Shown here piece after piece: positions 1 through 8,081 of a stretch of 34,477 bases of DNA. The translations under genes were made by a program, and so were the position numbers. Origin of the DNA: JAJFFW01 sp039187035 (GTDB lineage: Bacteria > Pseudomonadota > Alphaproteobacteria > Caulobacterales > Parvularculaceae); NCBI GenBank assembly GCA_039187035.1, contig JBCCZS010000011.1, positions 1 to 34,477 on the forward strand. The letters are read 5' to 3'. The notes beneath the pieces were generated by a model. It did not search any database, was not told the origin of the DNA, and saw nothing but the letters and a program-made list of their open reading frames with translations. The stretch's first letter is position 1. Every line of letters starts with the position of its first letter.

Positions 1-161
1 ACTTGCCGCTATTTGATCGTACAGTATCGCGTGAACGCACGCGTAACATCCTAGAATCGAGTTGCTTTCTTCTTTTGCGATCTTGGTGTGCGCCGCGCCC
101 GGCTGCATGCGCCGCAAATCGCCGCGCCGTGCGTCCGTGACAGCGGTGTGACGGCCGGCTA

Positions 162-183
162 CCCTACCCGCCGCCGGGTAGGG
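162..183. promoter_or_regulatory. Perfect inverted repeat at the start of the LuxR-type gene
   Basis: The left arm CCCTACCCG (162-170) and right arm CGGGTAGGG (175-183) are exact reverse complements separated by CCGC. The right arm ends 7 bases before the TTG start at 191 and contains the only plausible ribosome-binding sequence (AGGGA, 180-184). The element could therefore be a DNA operator, an mRNA hairpin covering the ribosome-binding site, or both. The 10-mer ACCCTACCCG (161-170) recurs at 2948-2957 upstream of the next operon, which favours an operator recognised by the adjacent regulator. The repeat is seen directly; its function is inferred. Confidence 0.6.
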
Positions 184-190
184 ATCGCTT

Positions 191-2881
191 TTGTCCAGAA
201 ACGTCACATGGCTCGTCGACGGGAAGCTCAAGCCGCCGCGCCCCACCGGCGTGCGCCTGCCGCGCGAGCTGATCCGCGACAAGGCGCGCGAGAAAAACGC
301 GCGGCTCGTCGTCGTGCAAGCGCCGGCGGGCTACGGCAAAACCTCGGCGATGGCGGAAGGCTGGGAGCGGCTCAACCGCGACGGCGGGCGTGCGGCGTGG
401 CTGTCCCTCGACGAACACGACGCCGACCCCCTTCAGTTTCTGTGCTATCTCATCGCCGCGACGACCGAGGTCGGCTGCGCCGTCGACTATGAGTTGCCCC
501 CGCACCCGCAAGCGCTCGCCGGCTCGTCCTTGGAGTTCGTCACGACCGCGGTGCTCAAGGCGCTCTCGGGGGCGGCCGGGCCGACGCATATTTTCCTCGA
601 CGACTTTCACCGCGCCGAATGCGACGAGACCGCGCAAATCGTCCGGCGCCTCCTCAGCGATCTGCCCAAAACAACGCTGGTCATCTCATCGCGCGCCTAT
701 CCGCGCCATATCGGCGCCGCTGATTTGCGGGCCCGCGGCGGCCTCGTCGACGTCGCGCACGGCGCCCTGCAATTCTCCGCCGCCGAGGTCGACGCTTATC
801 TCGGCGAATTGATCGACGCCGCGCACCGCGCCGACTATTGCGCAAAGCTCGCCGAACGCACCGAGGGGTGGCCGATCGCGCTGCAAGCGATCCGACAGCT
901 GATCAAAAGCGGCCAGCCGGCCGATGCGGCCTTGACGCAAGCGTCCGGGCGCAGCGGCGTTCTCAGCGACTATTTTATCGAGCAGGTTTTCGACAAACTG
1001 CCCGAGACGCATCAACACATGTTGCTCCGTACGGCGATCTTTGAACGGGTCAACGGCGATCTTGCTGATTTTATTTGCGAGACGGGCGACGCCTGGGCGC
1101 TCCTGGACGAACTCGAGCGCAGCGACGTTTTCGTTCAAAGCCTTGATCCCGAACGCCAATGGTATCGCTACCACAAGCTGTTCGCAGAGTTCTTATTGGA
1201 GCGCGCGCGCCGCTCGCCCGCCGTCGACCGACGCCGAGACTCCGTGCGCGCTGCGCAGTGGTTCGGCCAAAAGGGGTTTCAAGCCGAAGCCTTCCAACAT
1301 GCGCTCGCCTCGCAAGACGCGGGGCTGATCGCCGAAACCCTCGACGCGATCGGCGGCTGGCGACACGGCGTTCTCGGCAATCTCAAAGGCGTCGCGACCG
1401 CCCTCAGCTACTTGTCCGACGACAATCTCAAAGCGTATCCGCGCGTCTGGCTGGCCGAGATCTATCGCAAACTGAAGCTTGGCGAGTTTGAGGTCGCACA
1501 CCAGGAGTTTCGCGCTCTACAGCGACAAATCGCCGGCACGGCCACGCCGAACGCGCTCTTACAAAATGAACTCGCTATCTTCAGTGGTCTGATCACGATC
1601 TATCGCGACGAGACCTCGCAGCTCGAGCAAAACCTCCAGCACCTGACGGACATGGTCGCAACGGCCGGACCCGACGATCATTTTCTGCATGCGACGCGGC
1701 TCAACTTGCTCTGCGGTCTTTATGCGCGGACGGCGCAATTCCAGCAGGCGGTGAACACGGGCGAGGCCTCCATTCACCATTACCGCCAAGTCGGATCGCT
1801 CTACGGCGAGAGCTTCATCTACTTTCACGAGGCGATCGTTTTCTATCGACAGGGCCGCCTGCGCGACGCCGTCGCCACGCTTGAGCAGGGGCTCGACATC
1901 GCCGCGTCGCATTTCGGTCCGGGCTCGGAGCTATACGCCGTCCTCGCAGCGCTCGCCGCAATGCTCGCCTACGACCTCAATGATCTGGCGAAAGCGCAAG
2001 CCTATCTCGACCAGGCGCTGCCGATGATCGAACAATGCGATTCATGGTGCGAGGTCTTCATCTTCGCGTATACCGCGGGGCTCGCGCTGGCCGCGTCAAA
2101 GGGGGACTTTACCGCGGTGAAAGACGTGCGCCGCCGCGCGCATTTCATGGCCGAACGCCGGCAATTGCCGCGGGTGGCCGCTTACGTGGACGCCTACGTC
2201 GCGTATCTCGACATCAGACACGGCTTTGACGACGCCGATAAGGGGCCGGACGACGGGGCGCTGGATAACCCGCCGGATACGGACATTATCGAGTTGGAAG
2301 CGTTGCCGCTCGCCTGCGTTTACGCGCGCAAGTTGATGCGCGCCGGCCGCAACGCCGAGGCCGCGCGCTATTTGACCGAGCGCGCCCGCGAGGCCGAAGG
2401 CCGCGACCTCATGCGCGCGTCGATTACGTTTTCGTTGGTCGCGTCGATCGCCTATCGCGAAGCGGGCGACATCAACGCCGCCGCCGAGCAATTCGACGTG
2501 GTCGTGCGCCGGTCGATGTTCGAAGACGTCAAACGGCCCATCATCGACGAAGGCCCCGTCGTCACCGCGCTCATCAACGACATTGAAAGCCTCGCCGTCC
2601 AGCAACGCAGCAATCGGCTGCGCGATCGGTTCGTCGCCGAGCTGATGACGGAGATCAGCGCCGAGCGTCGGCCGAACGCCGACGCGCCGAGCGTTTTAAG
2701 CCCCCGCGAAAAAGACGTCTTGCGCAACCTCATTCAGGGCCGCACGAATCGGGAAATCGCCCAGGCGGTGGACGCGTCCCAGAACACGGTGAAATTTCAC
2801 CTCAAAAACATCTACCAGAAGCTCGGCGTCAGCTCGCGCGAAGAGGCCGTGCGTCTTTCCCTCCGCAATCGAATAATCTGA
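191..2881 (+). CDS. MalT-like LuxR-family ATP-dependent transcriptional regulator (LAL type)
   Basis: The 896-residue protein has the architecture of large ATP-binding LuxR regulators. A Walker A motif (APAGYGKT, residues 44-51) and a Walker B-like HIFLDDFH (133-140) mark an N-terminal STAND NTPase domain. A long helical TPR-like middle region follows, and a C-terminal LuxR/GerE helix-turn-helix spans about 835-896 (SPREKDVL, TNREIAQ, TVKFHLKNIYQKLG). The start is TTG at 191, chosen because AGGGA lies six bases upstream and the reading frame begins just before the conserved N-terminus. Family members usually activate catabolic operons when an inducer and ATP are bound. The next genes on the same strand form a hydantoin-type catabolic operon, so it is probably their regulator, and the shared CTACCCG box supports this. 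The inducer is unknown. Confidence 0.9.
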   Translation: MSRNVTWLVDGKLKPPRPTGVRLPRELIRDKAREKNARLVVVQAPAGYGKTSAMAEGWERLNRDGGRAAWLSLDEHDADPLQFLCYLIAATTEVGCAVDYELPPHPQALAGSSLEFVTTAVLKALSGAAGPTHIFLDDFHRAECDETAQIVRRLLSDLPKTTLVISSRAYPRHIGAADLRARGGLVDVAHGALQFSAAEVDAYLGELIDAAHRADYCAKLAERTEGWPIALQAIRQLIKSGQPADAALTQASGRSGVLSDYFIEQVFDKLPETHQHMLLRTAIFERVNGDLADFICETGDAWALLDELERSDVFVQSLDPERQWYRYHKLFAEFLLERARRSPAVDRRRDSVRAAQWFGQKGFQAEAFQHALASQDAGLIAETLDAIGGWRHGVLGNLKGVATALSYLSDDNLKAYPRVWLAEIYRKLKLGEFEVAHQEFRALQRQIAGTATPNALLQNELAIFSGLITIYRDETSQLEQNLQHLTDMVATAGPDDHFLHATRLNLLCGLYARTAQFQQAVNTGEASIHHYRQVGSLYGESFIYFHEAIVFYRQGRLRDAVATLEQGLDIAASHFGPGSELYAVLAALAAMLAYDLNDLAKAQAYLDQALPMIEQCDSWCEVFIFAYTAGLALAASKGDFTAVKDVRRRAHFMAERRQLPRVAAYVDAYVAYLDIRHGFDDADKGPDDGALDNPPDTDIIELEALPLACVYARKLMRAGRNAEAARYLTERAREAEGRDLMRASITFSLVASIAYREAGDINAAAEQFDVVVRRSMFEDVKRPIIDEGPVVTALINDIESLAVQQRSNRLRDRFVAELMTEISAERRPNADAPSVLSPREKDVLRNLIQGRTNREIAQAVDASQNTVKFHLKNIYQKLGVSSREEAVRLSLRNRII

Positions 2882-2925
2882 CCGCCGATCGCGCGACGCG
2901 GGAACATGCGGGGTCGCGTCGGCCG

Positions 2926-2966
2926 CACCTACCCGCTCGGGGCGCCCACCCTACCCGGCGTAGGTG
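2926..2966. promoter_or_regulatory. Candidate operator boxes upstream of the hydantoinase operon
   Basis: The 147-base gap between the regulator and the next gene holds CACCTACCCG (2926-2935) and CACCCTACCCG (2947-2957). Their CTACCCG cores are 22 bases apart, about two helical turns. An inverted GTAGGTG lies at 2960-2966, the exact complement of CACCTAC at 2926-2932. The same core sits in the inverted repeat before the regulator gene. MalT-type activators bind phased repeated boxes, so this is a reasonable operator/promoter for the operon starting at 3029. No convincing -35/-10 pair could be assigned. Confidence 0.5.
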
Positions 2967-3028
2967 TTCTGCCGCCTTGGCGCGCTCGATAGCGTTTACA
3001 AAAGCGTTAACTAGCGGGCGATTGAAGA

Positions 3029-4573
3029 ATGCGCATCGGCGTGGACGTCGGCGGGACGAATACGGACGCCGTCCTCATGGACGGCGAGACGGTCGTCGCG
3101 TCGACGAAAAAACCGACGACGCCGAACGTGGGCGACGGCATCGTCGACGCGATTTCGACGGTCATCGACAGCGCCCGCATCGCCGTCGACAAAATCGCGA
3201 TCGTCTCGATCGGCACGACCCATTTCACCAACGCCTTCGTGCAGCGACGCGGCCTCGATGCGGTCGGCGCCATCCGCATCGGACTGCCGGCCGCGAAGGC
3301 GTTGCCGCCCTACGCCGGCTGGCCGGCCGCGATCCGCGAGGCGGTCGGCGGCCAATCGGTGATGGTGCGCGGCGGTCATCAATGCGACGGGCGGGAAACC
3401 GCGCCGCTCGACGAGATCGCGATCGCGCGCGCCGCGACGCGCTTTCGAAAGAGCGGCCTTACATCGATCGCGATTTCGGCCGTGTTCGCGCCCGTCAACC
3501 GCTCGATGGAAGAACGCGCCGCGGAGATCGTCCGCAACGAGGCGCCGGACGCCGCCGTCACCTTGTCGTCGATGATCGGGCGCGTCGGGCTGTTGGAGCG
3601 GGAAAACGCGGGGATCATGAATGCAAGCCTCGCCTCGCTCGCGCGCGCGACGATCGGCGGGTTTCGCGAGGCGCTCGAAAAACTCGGCGTGAACGCGCCG
3701 TTTTATATCTCGCAGAACGACGGCACCCTGATGAGCGCGGCGTTCGTCGAGCAATACCCGGTGCTCACGTTCGCTTCCGGGCCCACAAACAGCATGCGCG
3801 GCGCGGCTTATCTCTTGGCGCTGGACGACGCGCTCGTCGCCGATATCGGCGGCACCACGACCGACGTCGGCGCCCTGCACAAAGGCTTTCCGCGCGAATC
3901 GTCGACCGTCGTCGATATCGGCGGCGTCCGGACGAATTTTCGGATGCCGGACGTCTTCGCGATCGGGCTTGGCGGCGGCAGCCTCGTCACGGCGGATGAC
4001 GGGCGCGTCAAGATCGGCCCGCAATCGGTCGGCTACCGGATTACCGAAGACGCGCTCGTCTTCGGCGGGACGACGACGACGGCGACCGACATCGCGGTGG
4101 CCGCCGGCTACGCCGACATCGGCGACGCCGAGCGCGTCAAACACCTTGACGACGCGTTCGTTGCGCGCGCCGTCGACGAAATTCACCGCCTGATCGAGGA
4201 CGGGGTCGACCGGATGAAGACCGACGCGGCCGATCGGCCGCTCGTCCTCGTCGGCGGCGGCGCGATTTTGGTCGATCGGCCGCTGAAAGGCGTGAGCGCG
4301 GTCTACACGGACGAAAGCGCCGGCGTCGCGAACGCCATCGGCGCCTCGATCGCGCAGGTCGGCGGCGAGGTCGACAAAGTCTATTCCTACGAGGCCGTCG
4401 GCCGCGACAAGGCGATCGAACAGGCGGTCGCGGAGGCGTCGGCGAACGCGGCGGCCGCGGGTGCGGCGGCGCAAACCGTCAAGGTGACGGATCTGGAAGA
4501 ACTCCCGCTCGCTTACATGCCGGGCGGCGCGGTGCGGCTGCGCGTCAAAGTCGCCGGCGATTTGGCGGCCTGA
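3029..4573 (+). CDS. Hydantoinase/oxoprolinase-family protein (short HyuA type)
   Basis: This 514-residue protein belongs to the hydantoinase A/oxoprolinase family, which uses an ASKHA-type ATPase fold to activate cyclic amides (hydantoins, 5-oxoproline) for ring opening in the cytoplasm. The first phosphate motif is intact (DVGGTNTD, residues 6-13) and the second is at about 272-279 (DIGGTTTD). A glycine-rich VGGGAI lies near the C-terminus. It is shorter than the about 680-residue HyuA encoded downstream and lacks that C-terminal part. Family members of this size commonly neighbour DUF917 proteins, as here, where the DUF917 gene follows after five bases. The ATG start is preceded only by a weak GAAG-type ribosome-binding site. 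The substrate cannot be read from the sequence; a hydantoin-like or thiohydantoin-like ring is inferred from the neighbourhood. Confidence 0.85.
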   Translation: MRIGVDVGGTNTDAVLMDGETVVASTKKPTTPNVGDGIVDAISTVIDSARIAVDKIAIVSIGTTHFTNAFVQRRGLDAVGAIRIGLPAAKALPPYAGWPAAIREAVGGQSVMVRGGHQCDGRETAPLDEIAIARAATRFRKSGLTSIAISAVFAPVNRSMEERAAEIVRNEAPDAAVTLSSMIGRVGLLERENAGIMNASLASLARATIGGFREALEKLGVNAPFYISQNDGTLMSAAFVEQYPVLTFASGPTNSMRGAAYLLALDDALVADIGGTTTDVGALHKGFPRESSTVVDIGGVRTNFRMPDVFAIGLGGGSLVTADDGRVKIGPQSVGYRITEDALVFGGTTTTATDIAVAAGYADIGDAERVKHLDDAFVARAVDEIHRLIEDGVDRMKTDAADRPLVLVGGGAILVDRPLKGVSAVYTDESAGVANAIGASIAQVGGEVDKVYSYEAVGRDKAIEQAVAEASANAAAAGAAAQTVKVTDLEELPLAYMPGGAVRLRVKVAGDLAA

Positions 4574-4578
4574 GGCTC

Positions 4579-5733
4579 ATGGCGCAATACGAAACACGGC
4601 ATACGGATCGGACGCTTTCTGCTGGCGCGATGACGTTCAGCGGCGACGACCTGGAGGATTTCGCGCGCGGCGCGGCGTTCCTGGGTGCGGGCGGCGGCGG
4701 CGATCCTTATATCGGCCGGTTGAGGGCCGAGGCCGCGATCGCCGAATTCGGCCAGCCGAAAATCATCGGCGTCGACGCCCTCGCCGACGACGCGCTCGTC
4801 GCCATGGTGGCGATGTTGGGCGCGCCGACGGTCTTGGTCGAAAAAGGCATCGCGGGCGAGGACATCGACCTCGCCGCGACGCGCCTCGCTGAGCGTATCG
4901 GGCGCCCGATCGACGCGCTCATCCCCGCCGAGATCGGCGGCGTCAATTCGACTCTGCCCATTGTTGCGGCCGCCCGCCTGGGCCTGCCGCTCGTCAATGC
5001 GGACGGTATGGGCCGCGCCTTCCCGGGAATCCATATGACCGTCATGAACTTCGAAGGCGTTTCCGCAACGCCCTTCGTCGTCGTCGACGAGCATTTAAAC
5101 ACCTGCATTATCGAAACCGACGACGCGCAAAAAGCCGAGGAATTCGTCCGGTCCGTGGCCGTGCAAATGGGCATGAGCTGCGTGTGTTCCGGCTACGCCA
5201 TGACCGGCGCGGAAGTGAAACGCGCGACGGTGGCGAACACGATGACCGCGGCGCTCGAACTCGGCCGCGCCATCGTCGACGGGCGCCGGACCGGCGACCC
5301 GGCGCAGGCGATCGTCGACTATTTGCGATCGTCGCCGATCTACGGCGAGGCGCGCTCGTTGTTCCGGGGCAAGATCGTCGATCTGCAGCGCGAGACGACG
5401 CGCGGCTTCTCGATCGGCTCCTGCACCCTCGCCGCGTTCGACGACGATACGGTTCGCATGGACATCAAATTCCAAAACGAGCACCTGATCGCGACGCAAG
5501 GCGAGACGGTGCGCGCCGTCGCCCCCGACTTGATCAGCCTCGTCGACGCGGAAAACGCCGAACCCGTGCCCGTCGAGGCGATGCGGTACGGGCAACGCGT
5601 CGACGTAATCGCCGTCTTGGCGCCGCGGGCGTTGCGTACGCCGGCGGCGTTAGACGCCGTCAGCCCACGGTGTTTCGGACTAGACCACGACTACACGCCG
5701 CTCGACGCCTTGCCGGCGTCGACGAACTTTTGA
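4579..5733 (+). CDS. DUF917 family protein (S-methyl-thiohydantoin desulfurase-like)
   Basis: The 384-residue product shows the DUF917 signature: an N-terminal glycine run (FLGAGGGGDPYIG, about residues 34-46) followed by the conserved PAEIGGVNS and NADGMGRAFP blocks in the first half. From memory, Pfam has renamed this family after S-methyl-thiohydantoin desulfurase, so removal of sulfur or a substituent from a hydantoin-type ring is possible, but the activity of this member is inferred. It follows the short HyuA gene with a five-base gap and a GAGG ribosome-binding sequence overlapping the upstream stop region, so the pair is probably co-translated. A second in-frame ATG at 4630 has no ribosome-binding site, so the first ATG is kept. 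The protein is cytoplasmic, with no signal peptide. Confidence 0.85.
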   Translation: MAQYETRHTDRTLSAGAMTFSGDDLEDFARGAAFLGAGGGGDPYIGRLRAEAAIAEFGQPKIIGVDALADDALVAMVAMLGAPTVLVEKGIAGEDIDLAATRLAERIGRPIDALIPAEIGGVNSTLPIVAAARLGLPLVNADGMGRAFPGIHMTVMNFEGVSATPFVVVDEHLNTCIIETDDAQKAEEFVRSVAVQMGMSCVCSGYAMTGAEVKRATVANTMTAALELGRAIVDGRRTGDPAQAIVDYLRSSPIYGEARSLFRGKIVDLQRETTRGFSIGSCTLAAFDDDTVRMDIKFQNEHLIATQGETVRAVAPDLISLVDAENAEPVPVEAMRYGQRVDVIAVLAPRALRTPAALDAVSPRCFGLDHDYTPLDALPASTNF

Positions 5734-5752
5734 CGAGAAAGGAGTGCACGCC

Positions 5753-7960
5753 ATGCCTTGGGAGGGGAAATTGAAACCAAGCGCTGTTCGAAAGCTTTTA
5801 CTGTCCGCAACGAGCCTTGTCGGGCTCGGAACGGTCAACGCCCTGCAACCCGCCCTCGCCCAGACGTCGGCCGACAGCGAGGAGCCGACGGACGAGATCA
5901 TCGTCACCGCGCGGGGCCGCGAGGAAAGCCTCCAGGACATTCCTGAATCCATCATCGCGTTGGACGCCGACGATATCGAAGCTCGGGGGATCTTCGACAT
6001 CGAGGGCATCGTGAACCAGACGCCGAACTTCTTCGTGCGGGAAACCTTCCGCGCGGGCGTCACGTTTTTCACGATCCGCGGCATCTCCACCGGCCAACAG
6101 GGCTGGGCGCCGATTACGCAAGTCGTCGACGGGGTGAAGACCGCGACGCTCGACGCGTTCAATCAGGGCGCGCTCATCGACATTGAGCGCGTCGAGGTTC
6201 TCAAAGGGCCGCAAGGCGGCCTTTACGGCGCGGGCGCCATCGCCGGCGCGATCAACATCGTCACGCAACAGCCGACGGACGAGTTCACCGGCCAGGTAAT
6301 CGGTTCGTACGGGAACGGCGACGATTTTCAGTTTCGCGGCACCCTCTCCGGGCCGCTCATCGAAGATCTCTTGAAGTTCAAAATCTCCGGGTATCTGCGC
6401 GACCGCGGCGGCCTTGTCGAAACGATCCAAGGCGAGCCCGTAGACTTTGAAGACCAGGCGACGGTGAAGGCCCGGTTTATTTTGACGCCGGCGGATTGGA
6501 TGACGGCGGATTTCCGCTTTGCGTACACCGAGATCGACGCCGGTGCGGCGCAACAGGCGCGCTTCACCTCGCCGGACCAAGTCAATGATTTCTCGCGCGC
6601 CCTCGATCCCTCGCGCGGCATCATCGGCAACGAGGAACGCGAAATTCTCGATTACTCCGCGAAGTTCGATTTCGATTTGAACTTCGCGACGTTGACGTCG
6701 ACGACCGGTTATCTCGAACTCGAACAAGACCTTTTCGGGAGCGTCTCGTGGACCGCGCCGCCAGCCCTCGGCGAAGCGCCTATTCCGGCTCTTTTCGGAC
6801 CGATCTTCGGACCGAACGCGTTGCCGGCGACCGACCCCGGCGCGTTCGGCGCGCCCTTCGACCAGATCCAGGATCTGTTCGACGATTTCGACATATTCAC
6901 CCAGGACGTGCGCCTCGTGTCGCGATCCGATCAACGCCTGCGTTGGCTCGCCGGTTTTGAGTACATTAATCGCAATGCGGACCAGAGCCTCGGCGTCGGT
7001 TTGCGGCTCGGGCCCGAGGGCGACACCGACGTCCTCCTCTTGAACCAACTCGACGAAAAAGAAGACCGAATTTGGGGCATTTTCGGCCAGCTCCAATATG
7101 ACGTCACGGACCGGTTCGAAATCACCTTCGCGGCCCGCTACGACGAAAACAATTTCGACACCGAACAACGCGACGGCGCGACCCTCGCGCTGATCCAGCA
7201 AGTCGATACGAACGGGAACCTCGTTAATCGGCTCGAAGAGACCGACAACGGCTTCCAGCCGAAAGTGACGCTGGCTTACGACATCAGCGACGCGTTGAAG
7301 ACCTACTTCACCTATGCGCGCGGCTTCCGCTTCGGCTTCTTCAACACCGGCAACCTGACGCAGGAAGAAACGACGGACAATTTCGAGCTCGGCTTCCGCA
7401 GCACGCTGGCGGACGGCACGCTCGATTTGAACGGGTCCGTCTTCTATATCGACTATTCCGACCAGCAATTCACGTTCGTCATCCCGGCACCGCCCTTCCG
7501 CCAAACGTCGAACGTTCCTAGTACGGACATTATCGGCGTCGAGATGGATTTCTTGTGGCGCCCGACCGACGTCTTTTCGTTCAACGGCAGCGTCGGCTTC
7601 CTGGACGCCGAACGCGAAGGCGGCGGCGAGGTTCCCGTCACGCCGAGGTGGACGGCGAATTTGGGCGGGCAGTTCTCGCAGCCGCTCACCCCGTCGCTCG
7701 AAGCGATCGGCCGTGTGGATTGGCGCTACCAGGGCGCGCATATCGGCGTCGACGGGACCAACACCGTCTACGACATCAACGCGGTCAACTTGGTCGACCT
7801 GCGCGCCGGCGTCGAATCGGACAATTGGCGCCTTGTCGGCTTCGCCCGAAACCTCGCGAACGAGCGCTTCGCGATCGACCCGAATAATTTCGGCGGCTTC
7901 TTTATTCGGGACTTCAACGATCCGCGCACGTACGGCGTTGAGCTAACTCTGCGCTTTTGA
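5753..7960 (+). CDS. TonB-dependent outer-membrane receptor of the hydantoin island
   Basis: The start is set at the ATG at 5753 because AAAGGAG lies eight bases upstream; a GTG three codons earlier overlaps that site. The 735-residue product has a signal peptide (residues 1 to about 36, ending in LAQ), a TonB-box-like DEIIVTARG (47-55), a plug domain with the usual IERVEVLKGPQGGLYGAGAIAG block, and a 22-strand-type beta-barrel ending in a C-terminal aromatic residue (LTLRF). Such receptors import scarce or large substrates with energy from TonB-ExbBD, which are not encoded in this window. Its place between catabolic genes, 19 bases after the DUF917 gene, suggests that it imports the island's substrate. 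A siderophore role is the alternative. Ligand specificity cannot be read from the sequence. Confidence 0.92.
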   Translation: MPWEGKLKPSAVRKLLLSATSLVGLGTVNALQPALAQTSADSEEPTDEIIVTARGREESLQDIPESIIALDADDIEARGIFDIEGIVNQTPNFFVRETFRAGVTFFTIRGISTGQQGWAPITQVVDGVKTATLDAFNQGALIDIERVEVLKGPQGGLYGAGAIAGAINIVTQQPTDEFTGQVIGSYGNGDDFQFRGTLSGPLIEDLLKFKISGYLRDRGGLVETIQGEPVDFEDQATVKARFILTPADWMTADFRFAYTEIDAGAAQQARFTSPDQVNDFSRALDPSRGIIGNEEREILDYSAKFDFDLNFATLTSTTGYLELEQDLFGSVSWTAPPALGEAPIPALFGPIFGPNALPATDPGAFGAPFDQIQDLFDDFDIFTQDVRLVSRSDQRLRWLAGFEYINRNADQSLGVGLRLGPEGDTDVLLLNQLDEKEDRIWGIFGQLQYDVTDRFEITFAARYDENNFDTEQRDGATLALIQQVDTNGNLVNRLEETDNGFQPKVTLAYDISDALKTYFTYARGFRFGFFNTGNLTQEETTDNFELGFRSTLADGTLDLNGSVFYIDYSDQQFTFVIPAPPFRQTSNVPSTDIIGVEMDFLWRPTDVFSFNGSVGFLDAEREGGGEVPVTPRWTANLGGQFSQPLTPSLEAIGRVDWRYQGAHIGVDGTNTVYDINAVNLVDLRAGVESDNWRLVGFARNLANERFAIDPNNFGGFFIRDFNDPRTYGVELTLRF

Positions 7961-7969
7961 CGGCGCGCG

Positions 7970-8016
7970 CGGACGGCGCGGCGGGCGATCCCTCCCGTTG
8001 ATCGCCGCGCCGTCCG
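7970..8016. other. Strong intercistronic hairpin after the receptor gene
   Basis: Arms 7970-7981 and 8005-8016 form a perfect 12-pair stem. It continues, after a four-base bulge (7982-7985), with five pairs (7986-7990 with 8000-8004) and closes on a nine-base loop. No T-run follows, so a classical intrinsic terminator is unlikely. A structure that stabilises the receptor mRNA 3' end and lowers expression of the downstream permease would fit its place inside the operon. Confidence 0.6.
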
Positions 8017-8081
8017 CCGGCCGTTAAGGCCCGTGACCGCCCGAGGCGAGGCCCCTATGCGACGACTGCAGGTGTTCTGAC

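Noticed and set aside
3011..4474. Long open frame of 487 codons on the minus strand opposite the short HyuA gene
   Set aside because: It has an Arg/Asp-rich composition with no family motif, and mirrors the codon pattern of the strong plus-strand gene; such antisense frames are common in GC-rich DNA.
5798..7741. Open frame of 647 codons on the minus strand opposite the receptor gene
   Set aside because: The plus-strand receptor is unmistakable; the antisense product is Arg/Glu/Val-rich without recognisable domains or a ribosome-binding site.
7970..8016. Intrinsic terminator ending the operon after the receptor gene
   Set aside because: The stem is strong but no T-run follows, and the permease gene continues the same functional unit.
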